In this document: piece by piece, positions 8,425 through 17,427 of the stretch
Layout: the number at the start of each line of letters is the position of its first letter
How positions within the stretch are numbered: position 1 is the stretch's first letter
Origin: Rhodoblastus sp963727035
Lineage (GTDB): Bacteria; Pseudomonadota; Alphaproteobacteria; Rhizobiales; Beijerinckiaceae
DNA: 64,000 nt
Assembly (NCBI GenBank): GCA_963727035.1
Contig: CAVSEY010000005.1
Span: forward strand, 1 to 64,000
Reading direction: 5' to 3'
Position numbers and translations under genes: made by a program
Notes under the pieces: model-generated
Told to the model about the DNA's origin: nothing
The model's input: the letters and a program-made list of their open reading frames with translations, nothing else
Database searches by the model: none

Positions 8425-9405
8425 TCAATCCGGAATCAGGATGAAGACGAGCAGAAAAAGGCCGAAGATCACGAACAGCCCGATCAGACCCATGGCGATC
8501 AGGCGATCGTCGGCGCTGATCACCCTTGCGGAACCGAAGGCCGGAATGACTTCGGGCTTGTCCGCTTCCGTGTCGCCTGCCGGCGCCTGAACCTCTTCCC
8601 GCGCGGTGGCGACCGGGGTTTCGCTGCTTTTCGGCTGGGGCGCAACTTTGGCTTTCGGCGGAGCCTTGGGGCGCGGCGGGGCGTCGATCCGCCGCGGCGG
8701 GATTTGGGACCCCTGCGTTCCGGCCGCCGCTTTCTCGCGCGCGAATTGGCCCTGAACCAGGACGAAAATCGCGCAGGCCAGCGGCAGAGCCAAAGCGAGC
8801 GCCGGCGCCTGCGCATCGATCCAGTCCGCGAACAAGGGATCCCGGGCGATCATGCCGCCCGCAACCCAGCCCAGCAGCCCGGCGCCGAGATCGACGAGCC
8901 ATGGATAGGCCCGCATGAGCATCGAGAATCCGAAGCTGCCGAACACGATCAGCGGGATGCTCAGGGCGAGGCCGAAAACCAGCAGCCAGACGCTGCCGCC
9001 CGAAACCGCCGCCACCGCCATCACATTGTCGAGGCTCATCGCGGCGTCCGAGACGATGATGATTCCGACCACGGCGAGCATATTGGCCTCGCTACGCGCC
9101 GATCCCGCGGGCGCCTCCCCTGCGTCCCCCTCGTTCATCAGGTTGAGCGCGATGACGAGCAGAGGGAAAGCGCTCAGCAGCTGCACGAAGGGCAGCGTCA
9201 TCAACTCGCTGGTCATCAGGGTCAGGAACACCCGCAGCGAAATCGCCCCCGCCGCGCCGCCCCATGCCGCGCGCCGCGCCTGTTCGGGGGGCAGATGACG
9301 GCAGGCGAGCGCGATCACCAGCGCATTGTCGCCGGACAGCAGCAGATCGAGAAAAATGATCTGGACTATGACCCCGAGCGAAGCGGCGGTTGCGGCTCCA
9401 TCCAT
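8425..9405 (-). CDS. TerC/YjbE family integral membrane protein
   Basis: The 326-residue protein has about seven hydrophobic segments. The conserved acidic TerC motifs are LLSGDNALVIALA near residue 25 and SDAAMSLDNVMAVAA near residue 120, both thought to bind divalent metal. TerC-family proteins are linked to manganese or calcium export and tellurite tolerance. The C-terminal third is unusual. After the usual family end it adds a Pro/Ala/Lys-rich linker (about residues 228-290) and one last hydrophobic helix. It is monocistronic between convergent and tandem neighbours. Confidence 0.82.
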   Translation of the reverse strand: MDGAATAASLGVIVQIIFLDLLLSGDNALVIALACRHLPPEQARRAAWGGAAGAISLRVFLTLMTSELMTLPFVQLLSAFPLLVIALNLMNEGDAGEAPAGSARSEANMLAVVGIIIVSDAAMSLDNVMAVAAVSGGSVWLLVFGLALSIPLIVFGSFGFSMLMRAYPWLVDLGAGLLGWVAGGMIARDPLFADWIDAQAPALALALPLACAIFVLVQGQFAREKAAAGTQGSQIPPRRIDAPPRPKAPPKAKVAPQPKSSETPVATAREEVQAPAGDTEADKPEVIPAFGSARVISADDRLIAMGLIGLFVIFGLFLLVFILIPD

Positions 9406-9554
9406 GGCGAATTTTCCCGTTCAGGCCCTGTTATTGCCGTTGGCCCGCGCCTGCGAAGAAGCAAGCGCGCCCGCCGGCGTCCGCCGGCCAAGTGTTTTTC
9501 CCCGACCGGCGTTTCGGCGCGCACGCCAATTGCCCTTTTCAAGATCAATTGGCG

Positions 9555-10454
9555 TCATTTCGCGCCCGTCACGCCCGTCGCGGCCGTCGCCTCGGGCGGG
9601 CCGGATTTCAGCGCCTTGAGGAAGGCCGCGTCCGGCGCCAGCAGCAGGACGGGCCCGCTGTCGGCCAGCGACTTGCCGTAGGACTGAAGCGAGCGGTAGA
9701 AGGCATAGAATTTCGGATCGCCCTTCTGCGCATTGGAGAGGAGGATATTGCCCTCGCCGTCGCCCTCGCCCCGGGTGATCTGCGCCTGGCGCTGCGCCTG
9801 CGACAGAATGACCGTGCGCTCGTGATCGGCCTTCGAGGCGATTTCCTGCGCCCATTGCTTGCCTTCTGCGCGAAGCGCCTGCGCCTGACGGTAGCGCTCC
9901 GACTTCATCCGGTCGTAGATCGCCTGGCTGGTTTCAAGCGGCAGGTCGGCGCGATGCAGGCGCACCTCGACGACATCGAGGCCGAGCGGCGCGAATTTGG
10001 CCTTCACGTCGTCATGGATCTTCCTGACGATCGCCGGGCGGTCCGCCGAGAGCAGGGTCGGCAAGTCGATCTGGCCGAATTCGCGGCGCATCGCCGTGTC
10101 CACCGACAAGGCCAACTGCGCGCGCGCCACGTCCATCGACTGGAGGCTCTGATAGAAGCGCAGCGGATCGGTGATGCGAAAGCGCGTATAGACCTGGGCC
10201 ACGATGCGTTTCTGGTCGCCGAGAATCACCTGTCCGGACGGCGGCTCGAGCAATTGCAGGCGCGTGTCGAAAATCGCCACCGTATCGATGAACGGGGCCT
10301 TGGTCTTGAGGCCCGGTTTTTCGATCACGGCGACCGGCGCGCCCAGCCGGATCACCAGCGCGCTTTCCCATTGATTGACGGTGAAAAAGCTCGAAATGGC
10401 GGTCAATGTCGCGATCGCAAGGACCACCAGAAGGAAAATCAGCGCCTTCTTCAT
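9555..10454 (-). CDS. hflC: Protease modulator HflC
   Basis: The 299-residue SPFH (band 7) protein has a single N-terminal membrane anchor (LIFLLVVLAIATLTAISSFF), the FTVNQWESALVIRLG motif and a coiled C-terminal region. With HflK it forms the inner-membrane assembly around FtsH that tunes proteolysis. Its ATG overlaps the hflK stop by four bases, the usual hflK-hflC pairing. Confidence 0.95.
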   Translation of the reverse strand: MKKALIFLLVVLAIATLTAISSFFTVNQWESALVIRLGAPVAVIEKPGLKTKAPFIDTVAIFDTRLQLLEPPSGQVILGDQKRIVAQVYTRFRITDPLRFYQSLQSMDVARAQLALSVDTAMRREFGQIDLPTLLSADRPAIVRKIHDDVKAKFAPLGLDVVEVRLHRADLPLETSQAIYDRMKSERYRQAQALRAEGKQWAQEIASKADHERTVILSQAQRQAQITRGEGDGEGNILLSNAQKGDPKFYAFYRSLQSYGKSLADSGPVLLLAPDAAFLKALKSGPPEATAATGVTGAK

Positions 10455-11521
10455 CTGCCGGCCCCCGACGAACTGGCCGGAGGCTGAGCCGCCGCCGGGG
10501 ACTGGATTGCGCCCTGAGCCTGCGCCGCCGGCGGCTTGATCTCGCTGAGCGGCAGATAGGGCGCGAGCGGCAGCGCCCCACGCCCGGTGGAATTGAGAAT
10601 CACCCGCGACGATTTGGCGAGCAGCGCGTCCATGGCCTGAAGATAGAGGCGCCAGGACGTGACCGTCGGCGCGTCGGCGTAGCTGTGGTAGATCGCCGAA
10701 TATTGCCCGGCCTCGCCCTGGGCCAGATTGACCGTCTGGGCCTTGTAGGCGTCGGCGTCCTGCACGATGCGCACGGCCTCGCCGCGCGCGCGCGGCAGAA
10801 TGTCGTTGGCGTAGGCCTGCGCCTCGTTGCGCGAGCGTTCCTGGTCGGCGCGGGCGCGCTGGACGTCGTTGAAGGCGTCGATCACCGCGCCGGGCGGATC
10901 GACGCGCGTCAATTGAATCTGCACGACCCGAATCCCCGCGCCTTCGCGGTCCAGCACGCGTTGCAGCAGGTCTGCCGTTTCATCCACGACCTGACGGCGC
11001 TTGTCCGACAGCACGCCCTGAATTGGGGTGCGGCCGACCACTTCGCGCAGGGCGCTTTCGGCCGCGACCCGCAGCGCCGTCTCGGGATTGGCGACATTGA
11101 ACAGATATTGCCCAGCGTCCTTGACCTGCCAGAGCAGGTCGGCGTCGGCCTCAAGGATATTCTCGTCGCCGGTCAGCATCTCCTTGTCGCGCGCGCTGGG
11201 CGTCCCGCCATTGGGCGGCAGGCCGAGCAGCATCTGGCGGATCTGGGTGACTTTCGGGAACATCGCGCTCTCGATCGGCCAGGGCGCGTGGAAATGCAGG
11301 CCGGGCGGCGTCGTCGCCACCCAGGCGCCGAAACGCAGGACAATCCCCTGCTCGTCGGGCTGAACCTTGTAGAATCCGGTCGAAACCCAGATCGCGAGCG
11401 CCAGGCCCGCCAGCAGCGCCCAGCCGCGCCGATCGAGCCTAGGGGGCTTCAGAAAAGCCAGGAACTTCTCCCGAACGCCATCTTCCGATGCTTCCACTGG
11501 CTGTTCAGGCGTGTCGTCCAT
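10451..11521 (-). CDS. hflK: FtsH protease activity modulator HflK
   Basis: The 356-residue SPFH protein has a short cytoplasmic N-terminus, one membrane helix (WALLAGLALAIWVSTGFY), then a band-7 domain with VQPDEQGIVLRFG and LTGDENILEADADLLWQV. The family's glycine-rich N-terminus is short here, and a Pro/Ala-rich tail closes the protein. It is first in the hflKC pair. A DegQ-type protease gene, often third in such operons, is absent. A TerC-like gene follows instead. Confidence 0.94.
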   Translation of the reverse strand: MDDTPEQPVEASEDGVREKFLAFLKPPRLDRRGWALLAGLALAIWVSTGFYKVQPDEQGIVLRFGAWVATTPPGLHFHAPWPIESAMFPKVTQIRQMLLGLPPNGGTPSARDKEMLTGDENILEADADLLWQVKDAGQYLFNVANPETALRVAAESALREVVGRTPIQGVLSDKRRQVVDETADLLQRVLDREGAGIRVVQIQLTRVDPPGAVIDAFNDVQRARADQERSRNEAQAYANDILPRARGEAVRIVQDADAYKAQTVNLAQGEAGQYSAIYHSYADAPTVTSWRLYLQAMDALLAKSSRVILNSTGRGALPLAPYLPLSEIKPPAAQAQGAIQSPAAAQPPASSSGAGR

Positions 11522-11719
11522 TGCGTGTCCCGTTCATCCCCCCGATCGCGCGGGCTAAAGCGACCCCGCGCTCTTATCATGGCGCGGAAACCGTTTCGAC
11601 AAAAATACGCGGGTCACAAAATCGCAAAACGCCGCCCCGCGATACTGGACAGCCCGACTTCGCTTTGCTACACACCGCACGCTTCGACGGCGCGGAGGAA
11701 CCCTCGCCGGCGTTTCGAT

Positions 11720-11795
<76 letters not shown>

Positions 11796-12121
11796 TCGAA
11801 ATCAAAGTGTTAGGCGTAAAATCTAACATGACGCCTTAAGTCGAGGGCTGATCTGGGCAAACAAGACGACGGGGAGCGGACGTCTCTCCTTGTCGCCGAA
11901 CGCGCCCGGCTGCGTCGTCCTGCCAAAATGGAGCGGCTCTCCGGCGCCCGCGACGAAATGGCGGCGGAGCCGCGTTTCAGGCGTCTATCGTCACGATGAT
12001 CGCGACGACTGGAGGCGGCGTCCCCCGCGGCGACCGGCTGGCGCGCGTCTCCATCCTGGTCCAACAGATCACGAGCTGAATCGGGCCCGGCGCGAGGCCG
12101 GGGATCACGATATCGGGCGTG
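11796..12121. other. Gene-free stretch after tRNA-Lys
   Basis: These 326 bases lie between the tRNA and a broken PilZ gene. Both strands have short frames, but none shows a domain, a ribosome-binding site and normal codon use together. No attachment-site duplication of the tRNA 3' end was found. Confidence 0.5.
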
Positions 12122-12380
12122 TCAGATGAACTCGACGCCAATCTGGTTTGGCTTGCGCCAGACGACGCGGCAGAGGCGCGGTTTGCAGCCGTGTTGAACC
12201 AGTTCGAATCGATCCGGAACGCCAATGGGGCTTTCGACCAAGAGTTCGCGCGCCAAGCTCCGAAATATCGTGGACCGTGCAATCAATCGCGGCTCGCAGG
12301 CCACGAAAGCTGATTTCGGCGCCTTTGAACACGCGTCGACGGGAAACCCGTCTCCTTTGCGTGGCTCCCGAAACCTCCAT
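12122..12380 (-). pseudogene. PilZ-domain protein, frameshifted
   Basis: From ATG 12380 the minus strand reads RRRVSRRRVFKGAEISF and then IDCTVHDISELGAR, the N-terminal half of a PilZ domain. From about 12245 the homology moves to another frame (LLVESPIGVPDRFELV, then CRVVWRKPNQIGVEFI, stop at 12122), which is the C-terminal half. Dropping one base near 12240-12250 restores a single PilZ protein of about 85 residues. PilZ domains bind cyclic di-GMP and the RRR-type motif is present. The break could be real or a sequencing error. Confidence 0.75.
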
Positions 12381-12752
12381 CGCCGTCGACTCCCGAATGG
12401 CTGCTTTAGCGCCGGTTGGTCGGATTACGGCTTCAATCCCTTGCGCGGAACTTGCCCTTGCGCGCAGCTTGAGTGAAACGGCGTCGCGAAAAGCCTGGAG
12501 CTTTTTCCAGCCCAATCGCTCAATCCGTTCGAACTCGACCGGAGCGATCCGGCATGCGCGTCGAACCACGCATCGGGGATGGCGACAGGGCGCAGGCGGC
12601 GCCGGGGCTCCCGGATTTCCTTGGCATGGCGCCCCGGCATGTGGCGTTTAACGCGACCCTCGCTCCAGGGCAGGCCTGTTCCCGCCCGCGCGACGTGCTA
12701 TGATGTCCAGAATGTGAAACGCCCGCAGAGGCGTCGAGGGAGGAAGCTGATC
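12381..12752. other. Gene-free stretch upstream of the HypC-like gene
   Basis: The 372-base spacer carries divergent upstream regions for the broken PilZ gene and the HypC-like gene. The minus frame upstream of the PilZ start is open to 12569, but its residues are basic and unstructured and do not resemble a known domain. Confidence 0.45.
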
Positions 12753-12995
12753 ATGTGCGCGCCGTTGCCGTTTCAGATCGTCGAACTGCTGTCCGACGAA
12801 AAAGCGCTGGTGAAAGTCGGGGACTATGCCGAGGAAGCCATCGTGGACGTGATCGACAATCCGCAGGTCGGCGATTTCGTGATCCTTCACGGGAAAATCG
12901 CCGTGGCCAGGATCGACCCGCAGGAGGCCCTGGAAATGCTGGCGAGCCTGGGAGTCGAAGCGCCCCTCGCGGTCAGGACCAGCCCCGGGACGTGA
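12753..12995 (+). CDS. HypC/HupF-like small chaperone, orphan
   Basis: The 80-residue product begins MCAPLPFQIVELL, matching the M-C-x-x-x-P pattern in which Cys2 of HypC-family [NiFe]-hydrogenase maturation chaperones binds iron and the large subunit. VGDFVILHGKIAVARIDPQEA corresponds to the conserved VGD(Y/F)VLVH strand and following helix. GAGGAAG eight bases upstream supports ATG 12753. No other hyp gene or hydrogenase subunit is in the window, so its partner is elsewhere or it has another role. Confidence 0.72.
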   Translation: MCAPLPFQIVELLSDEKALVKVGDYAEEAIVDVIDNPQVGDFVILHGKIAVARIDPQEALEMLASLGVEAPLAVRTSPGT

Positions 12996-13145
12996 GCGCG
13001 GCCAAGAATCGCCACAGTGGCGGGCCGTCAACGACGATGACGGCAACTGTCCCGTCCAATTCACGACGCGGCGCGAGGGCGCGCGTTTTCGGCGTGGTCT
13101 GATTTCGGGCGCCGTCCGCCTCATCACTTAACCGGAGACGTCCGG

Positions 13146-13448
13146 CTATCCGTCGTCTAGCAGTTCGTCGTCCCAGCCGATGGCGCGCGCGCGTTCGACG
13201 GCGGCGCTGTAGATTTGCGCGTGGCGGCGCCGAAAATCCTCCGGCAGGCGGCTGGGGAGACCTCCGTAAGGGAGCCAGGCCTTGTTCACCTGTTCGGCGA
13301 GATTTTGCAGCCGGGCCATGGACCAGCCGGCGCCTGTCTCCGTTTCCGGCAGGAGGCCGAAGACCTGGGCGTCCATGATCACGCGGCCGGCGTCGGTGAG
13401 GCCGCCACGTTGATCCGCTTCGAGACCGGGATAATTCTGTTCGTTCAC
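13146..13448 (-). CDS. Hypothetical protein, 100 residues
   Basis: This small soluble protein has no signal peptide. It has a helical middle (ARLQNLAEQVNKAWLPYGGL) and an acidic C-terminus (WDDELLDDG). Its start overlaps the stop of the upstream 120-residue gene by four bases, so the two are translated as a pair. I do not recognise a family. The pair is convergent with the HypC-like gene. Confidence 0.6.
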   Translation of the reverse strand: MNEQNYPGLEADQRGGLTDAGRVIMDAQVFGLLPETETGAGWSMARLQNLAEQVNKAWLPYGGLPSRLPEDFRRRHAQIYSAAVERARAIGWDDELLDDG

Positions 13449-13807
13449 GACTGGGCCTTTTTCATGCGCGATTCGAGTTCCTCGACCATCAGGACGAGCG
13501 CCTTGTCGCGGAAACGGGAAGCGCCCTGGTGGTAATGGCGCACGGTGCAGGGCACGGGTTCGTGCAGCCCGCGTCCCTGGTCCCGAAAATCCGACCAGCT
13601 CAGGACCGGGAAATCAAAGGCGTTGGAATCGATCAGAACCCATTCCCGTTCGCCGAGCAGAAGCGACAAGGGCGGCAGGCCCTCCAGCCCGAAACAGGCC
13701 TCGCGATGGGTCTGGCTCCAATAGCGCCGCCAGGCGTTCCAGGCGACCGCCGGCGCCTTCGAGGGGTAAGAATTGAGAACCGGCAAATCTTTCAGGCGTT
13801 CATACAT
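13445..13807 (-). CDS. Hypothetical protein, 120 residues
   Basis: This soluble protein is rich in Trp and Tyr (AWNAWRRYWSQTHREACF) with a central LLLGEREWVLIDSNAFDF strand. It has no signal or membrane segment. It is the first gene of a two-gene unit with the 100-residue protein below it. No family was recognised. The upstream neighbour on the same strand is ccmI, 73 bases away, so read-through from the cytochrome operon is possible. Confidence 0.6.
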   Translation of the reverse strand: MYERLKDLPVLNSYPSKAPAVAWNAWRRYWSQTHREACFGLEGLPPLSLLLGEREWVLIDSNAFDFPVLSWSDFRDQGRGLHEPVPCTVRHYHQGASRFRDKALVLMVEELESRMKKAQS

Positions 13808-13880
13808 TCCGCGCCGCCGAACTGCTGTTTTTTGTCACATGGGCTCGGCCAGACCGTTTGGCAACGGGCGGCGCCTCCGC

Positions 13881-14975
13881 TCACTTGCCGTTCAGCCCCA
13901 GCTCCTTGGCCAGCGCGTCGAGTTCGCCCAGCGCGGCCGCATCGCCCGAAAGCGCCTTGCGCGCCCGGTCAAGCGCGTCTCGCGCCTTGTCGGGCTCGTT
14001 GAGGACCTTGTAGGAGCGGATCAGGCGCGCCCATTCCCTGGCGCTCCCTCCTTTGGCCGCGAGGCGTTGCGCGGCGGCGTCAACCATGGACTGGATCGAT
14101 TTTTGCCGCTGGTCAGCGGGTTCGGCGGCGTTCGGCGGCGATCCCGGCGCGGCGCCTTCGGCCGGCGCGTCGAGCATGGCGAGCTTGTCGAGAACGTCCT
14201 TTCTCGCCTTCGAGTCCGGGCTGAGTTCCGGCAGCATGGCGGTCCAGATTTTTCGCGCCTTTTCCACTTCGCCCTGCTGAGCGGCGGCGAGGCCGAGATA
14301 ATAGCGCGCCAGCAGATAGCCCGGCGCGAGTTTTACCGCGCGCTCAAGCTGGGTGACGGCTTGTGGCGAGACCTCGCCGTCATTGGCGTAGGACAGGGCC
14401 TCGGCATATTTCACCAGCCGTTCCGGCGATTTGCCGAGCACGCCGATGGCCGCCTTGCTGGTCCTCACCGCGTCGTCGTAACGGGCCGCCGCCAGATAAA
14501 GCGGCGTGATCTGTTCGAGCGCCTTGCCGTCGCCGGGATGAGCGGCGAGTTCGGCCTCCAGTTGGGCGAGCGATTTGGCGGTTTCGGGCGCCGCCTGCGG
14601 CGCGACCGTTCGCGTCGCGATCGGCATGTCGGGCAGATTGGGCCGTCCGACCCTGGCGTAGAGGGCCAGCGCGATCAGAGGCGCGCCGAGCACGATCAGA
14701 AGGATTGCGAACCTTCTCGCGCGCGGCGCGTCGCCCAGCGCCGTTTCTTCCTGCGTCGCGGCGAGCAATCGCCGCCCGGCTTGCGCCTTGGCCGCCTCGG
14801 CTTCGTCTGAAGGAACCCCGCCGCGCGAAGATTCCGCGTCGATTTCGGCGATCTGGGCGCGATAGAAGGCGACGTCGGCGGCGTCTTCGCTGGTTTCGGT
14901 CGGCGGCCCGGTCAGCGGCCAGAGCAGCACCGCCACGGCCGCGCCGGTCAGCAGCGCGAAGACAAACCAGATCAT
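13881..14975 (-). CDS. ccmI: c-type cytochrome biogenesis protein CcmI
   Basis: The 364-residue protein starts with a membrane helix (WFVFALLTGAAVAVLLWP). It has the CcmI loop with FYRAQIAEID and GLL-type heptads, a second helix (FAILLIVLGAPLIALALY) near residue 100, and a periplasmic TPR region. CcmI holds apocytochrome c for haem ligation by CcmFH. Its place directly downstream of cytochrome c genes on the same strand, rather than with ccmEFH, suggests co-expression with the island. Confidence 0.85.
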   Translation of the reverse strand: MIWFVFALLTGAAVAVLLWPLTGPPTETSEDAADVAFYRAQIAEIDAESSRGGVPSDEAEAAKAQAGRRLLAATQEETALGDAPRARRFAILLIVLGAPLIALALYARVGRPNLPDMPIATRTVAPQAAPETAKSLAQLEAELAAHPGDGKALEQITPLYLAAARYDDAVRTSKAAIGVLGKSPERLVKYAEALSYANDGEVSPQAVTQLERAVKLAPGYLLARYYLGLAAAQQGEVEKARKIWTAMLPELSPDSKARKDVLDKLAMLDAPAEGAAPGSPPNAAEPADQRQKSIQSMVDAAAQRLAAKGGSAREWARLIRSYKVLNEPDKARDALDRARKALSGDAAALGELDALAKELGLNGK

Positions 14976-15018
14976 CCCCGCGCCGCGCCCACCTTGTCAA
15001 AGCTCCCCTTGCCGTAAC

Positions 15019-16503
15019 TTAGAACATAATCCAGGCATAGGCCAGCAGGGTGTTGTTGTTGCTGGCGCTCCGGCAATAGGGGGTGACGCTGCCGCCGTTG
15101 CAGAGAGTGGCCCCGTTCACGTCGACTGCAGTCGGATCGACGTTGCTGCTCGCGCCATTGAACCGGGTATAGAGCGTGTAGTTCAGGCCGATACGCGCAT
15201 TAGCCCACGGCCATAAGGAAGGCCCGCCCCGCGAGAACGGCAGGTAGGAAATATCGAAGATCCAGCCTTCCGAATTGGGCGAGAAATTGGCGTTCGGCGC
15301 ATAAAGCGTCATGTCCGCCGACCCGTTGATGTTGAAATAAGTCGCGGTGAAGGCGTAAGTGTTCTTGTAGACATATTCGCCCGAGATTTTCAGGCTGCGC
15401 AGATAATCCACATTGTTGAAGGCGATGCCCTGCAGAACGCTTGAAGTGAGTTGCTGACGCTCCAGGATGTAATTCACGCCCACGGTCACCGCGTGCGTGT
15501 CGGTGATCCACTGATATTGCGCGTCAAAGGCGTTGTCGGTGAGGATGTCCGTGGGCCACCCGAAGGTTCCGACTGGCAAGGCGCTATTGCCGTTCGTAAT
15601 CGCATTGGCGTTCATGCCATAGGCGCCGATTTCCAGCGAATGTTCGCCCCAGTTCTGTTCCAGCGCGACGCGGTAATAAGGCGCGACGCCGCTCAACAGG
15701 TTGCCGGGAGGCCCGCCGGTCACCGCCCATTGGAACGACCTCGAGGTCGCTCCATAGCCGGTGAGTTCTATATAGAGCATGTCGTTGATGAAGAGATAAC
15801 CGCCGGCGCCGACGATATTCCCGCCGCCCCATCCCTGAGAGTCCTCAAGCATGGTCGCGGCCGCTGGCCCGGGGGCAAACGCGGACCCAATGAAAGGGAT
15901 GCCCCAGGCCGGCGTCGTGTTCCAGGGGTCCTGCACCGTCGGATTGTTGTTGGCGTCCAGGCCCCAGATCATGTCGAAGGGGCCGATGTGCGCCGTGTCG
16001 GCATAGCGGATGTCGGTATTGTCCATGGCTACGCCTTCACCGGATGAATCCTGAGCGTAGGTCCATTGCGAGAATGCGCCGAGATTGCCCCAGATCTTGC
16101 CGCCATAGAAGACGCTGACCTGCGACGACAGGTCGAGCCAGTTGTTGCCGTCGTTATAGCCGAAGGTGCCAGGCGGCTGTGGACGAACATATTGGGAGGA
16201 GGAGCCGGCCGGCGCGTACAGGCCTCTGCCCAGATTGGTGTACTGCGACTGCACCATGAAGGAGATCGGCGGGAATTGGGTGTCGATGCCGCCGCCCGCG
16301 GTATAGCCGCCGATCTTGAAGCGGCGGCCGTAAGGCGTGAGCTGCGGGAAGGCCGTGTGACAGGTCGAGCAGTTCTGGCCGGTCTGGCGCGCGAAGCTCG
16401 GCAAGGCCGAGGCGTCGTCGGCCGCGCCAACAAGACCGGCAAGGCCGAGGCCGAGAGCGGCGCCGGCGCGAAAAGCTTTATTGAATTCGTTCATCCCGGC
16501 CAT
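15019..16503 (-). CDS. Monoheme cytochrome-porin fusion, Cyc2-like
   Basis: The product has 494 residues from ATG 16503, which has AGGAGG nine bases upstream. Residues 1-33 form a signal peptide. The mature N-terminus is ALPSFARQTGQNCSTCHTAF, one haem site at C45-C48-H49, followed by PQLTPYGRRFKIGGY. The PSFAR-CxxCH-FPxLTPxGRRFKxxGY layout is that of fused cytochrome-porins, including the Fe(II) oxidase Cyc2. The remaining 430 or so residues are rich in Tyr, Trp, Asn and alternating strands and end in a terminal Phe (AYAWIMF), as in outer-membrane barrels. Electron transfer across the outer membrane is inferred; the electron donor is unknown. Confidence 0.75.
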   Translation of the reverse strand: MAGMNEFNKAFRAGAALGLGLAGLVGAADDASALPSFARQTGQNCSTCHTAFPQLTPYGRRFKIGGYTAGGGIDTQFPPISFMVQSQYTNLGRGLYAPAGSSSQYVRPQPPGTFGYNDGNNWLDLSSQVSVFYGGKIWGNLGAFSQWTYAQDSSGEGVAMDNTDIRYADTAHIGPFDMIWGLDANNNPTVQDPWNTTPAWGIPFIGSAFAPGPAAATMLEDSQGWGGGNIVGAGGYLFINDMLYIELTGYGATSRSFQWAVTGGPPGNLLSGVAPYYRVALEQNWGEHSLEIGAYGMNANAITNGNSALPVGTFGWPTDILTDNAFDAQYQWITDTHAVTVGVNYILERQQLTSSVLQGIAFNNVDYLRSLKISGEYVYKNTYAFTATYFNINGSADMTLYAPNANFSPNSEGWIFDISYLPFSRGGPSLWPWANARIGLNYTLYTRFNGASSNVDPTAVDVNGATLCNGGSVTPYCRSASNNNTLLAYAWIMF

Positions 16504-16563
16504 TCGCTCGGCCCTCCTCACTGACCGCCCCAAAACCTCGGTTCACGAGGCGGCGGATTGTTC

Positions 16564-16577
16564 TTGACCTTGTTCAA
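16564..16577. promoter_or_regulatory. FNR/FixK-like palindrome
   Basis: TTGAC-CTTG-TTCAA lies in the 96-base spacer before the cytochrome-porin gene. It resembles the FNR/FixK consensus TTGAT-N4-ATCAA with two mismatches, and sits about 67 bases before the start. It may make this gene respond to oxygen separately from the upstream cytochromes. Confidence 0.3.
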
Positions 16578-16599
16578 AAAGACGCGCCCGGCGAAGCCG

Positions 16600-17367
16600 T
16601 CACCTGCTCGCCGCGCGATCGTCGAGGAAGCTCAGATAAGACGCGAGCGCGCTGATCTCGCCAGCCGAGAGATCCCGCACCACTTGCGGCATCGGCAGGG
16701 CCGTCGGATGGTAGCCTTGGTTCCACTGGCCCATCCGCCGCTTCAGATAGCCGTAGGAAAGACCGGCGAGGCGGGGAACCGCCCCGACGCCTTCGGCGTT
16801 CGGGCCGTGACAGACCACGCAGGTGACGATATTGGCCTCAGCATCGCCACGCTGGTAAAGCGCGCGCCCCTCATCGACCAGCGCGCGATCGCCGTCCGCG
16901 GCCGCCAGCGGCGCCTGGCGGGAGAAATACTCAGCCAGGGCGCGCCCCATCTCGGGCTGAAGGTTGACGACGGCGTTCCACATGTAGAGCTGGGAATAGG
17001 GATTGTCGCGCGAGTGATTGCGGAAAGCGCCAAGTTCCTTCTCGATATAGGCGGCCCTTTGGCCGGCCAGGCGCGGCGCGACAGCGAGGCCCTGCGCCGA
17101 CACGCCGTGGCAGAAGGTGCAGTTCTTGACCGGCAGGCTGTTCGCCGGCGGAAGCGGCAGCAGCGCCAAGGGATAGGGCGCGTCCGGCGGCGGAGAATAA
17201 AGCGGCTGGGTGGGCCCGCAAATGACGCAATTATGGTCGGGCACGCTCGCTGGCGTCGCCCTGAAAAGCGTCGCCAGATAATTCCCTTCCGCTTGCTGCG
17301 CATGCAGCGGACCTGCCGCCAGAAGGGAGATCGCGAGGGAGGCGACCGTCAAGCCGATTTGTTTCAT
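16600..17367 (-). CDS. Diheme cytochrome c, c4-like, with a third degenerate CxxC site
   Basis: The 255-residue protein has a signal peptide (residues 1-23, ending PLHA). There are two haem sites, C83-T-F-C86-H87 and C183-V-V-C186-H187, each followed by the c4-type PRLAGxxxxY segment. A third Cys pair, C47-V-I-C50, is followed by Gly instead of His, so it cannot hold a standard bis-His/Met c-type haem. It could be a disulfide or a lost haem site. It is the middle gene of three cytochrome genes on this strand and probably shuttles electrons in the periplasm. Confidence 0.85.
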   Translation of the reverse strand: MKQIGLTVASLAISLLAAGPLHAQQAEGNYLATLFRATPASVPDHNCVICGPTQPLYSPPPDAPYPLALLPLPPANSLPVKNCTFCHGVSAQGLAVAPRLAGQRAAYIEKELGAFRNHSRDNPYSQLYMWNAVVNLQPEMGRALAEYFSRQAPLAAADGDRALVDEGRALYQRGDAEANIVTCVVCHGPNAEGVGAVPRLAGLSYGYLKRRMGQWNQGYHPTALPMPQVVRDLSAGEISALASYLSFLDDRAASR

Positions 17368-17427
17368 GGCCTTTGTTCTCGTGTGTGAATCTCGGAACGG
17401 ACCCGGCGCCGGCCGGAGCGAAACGTC

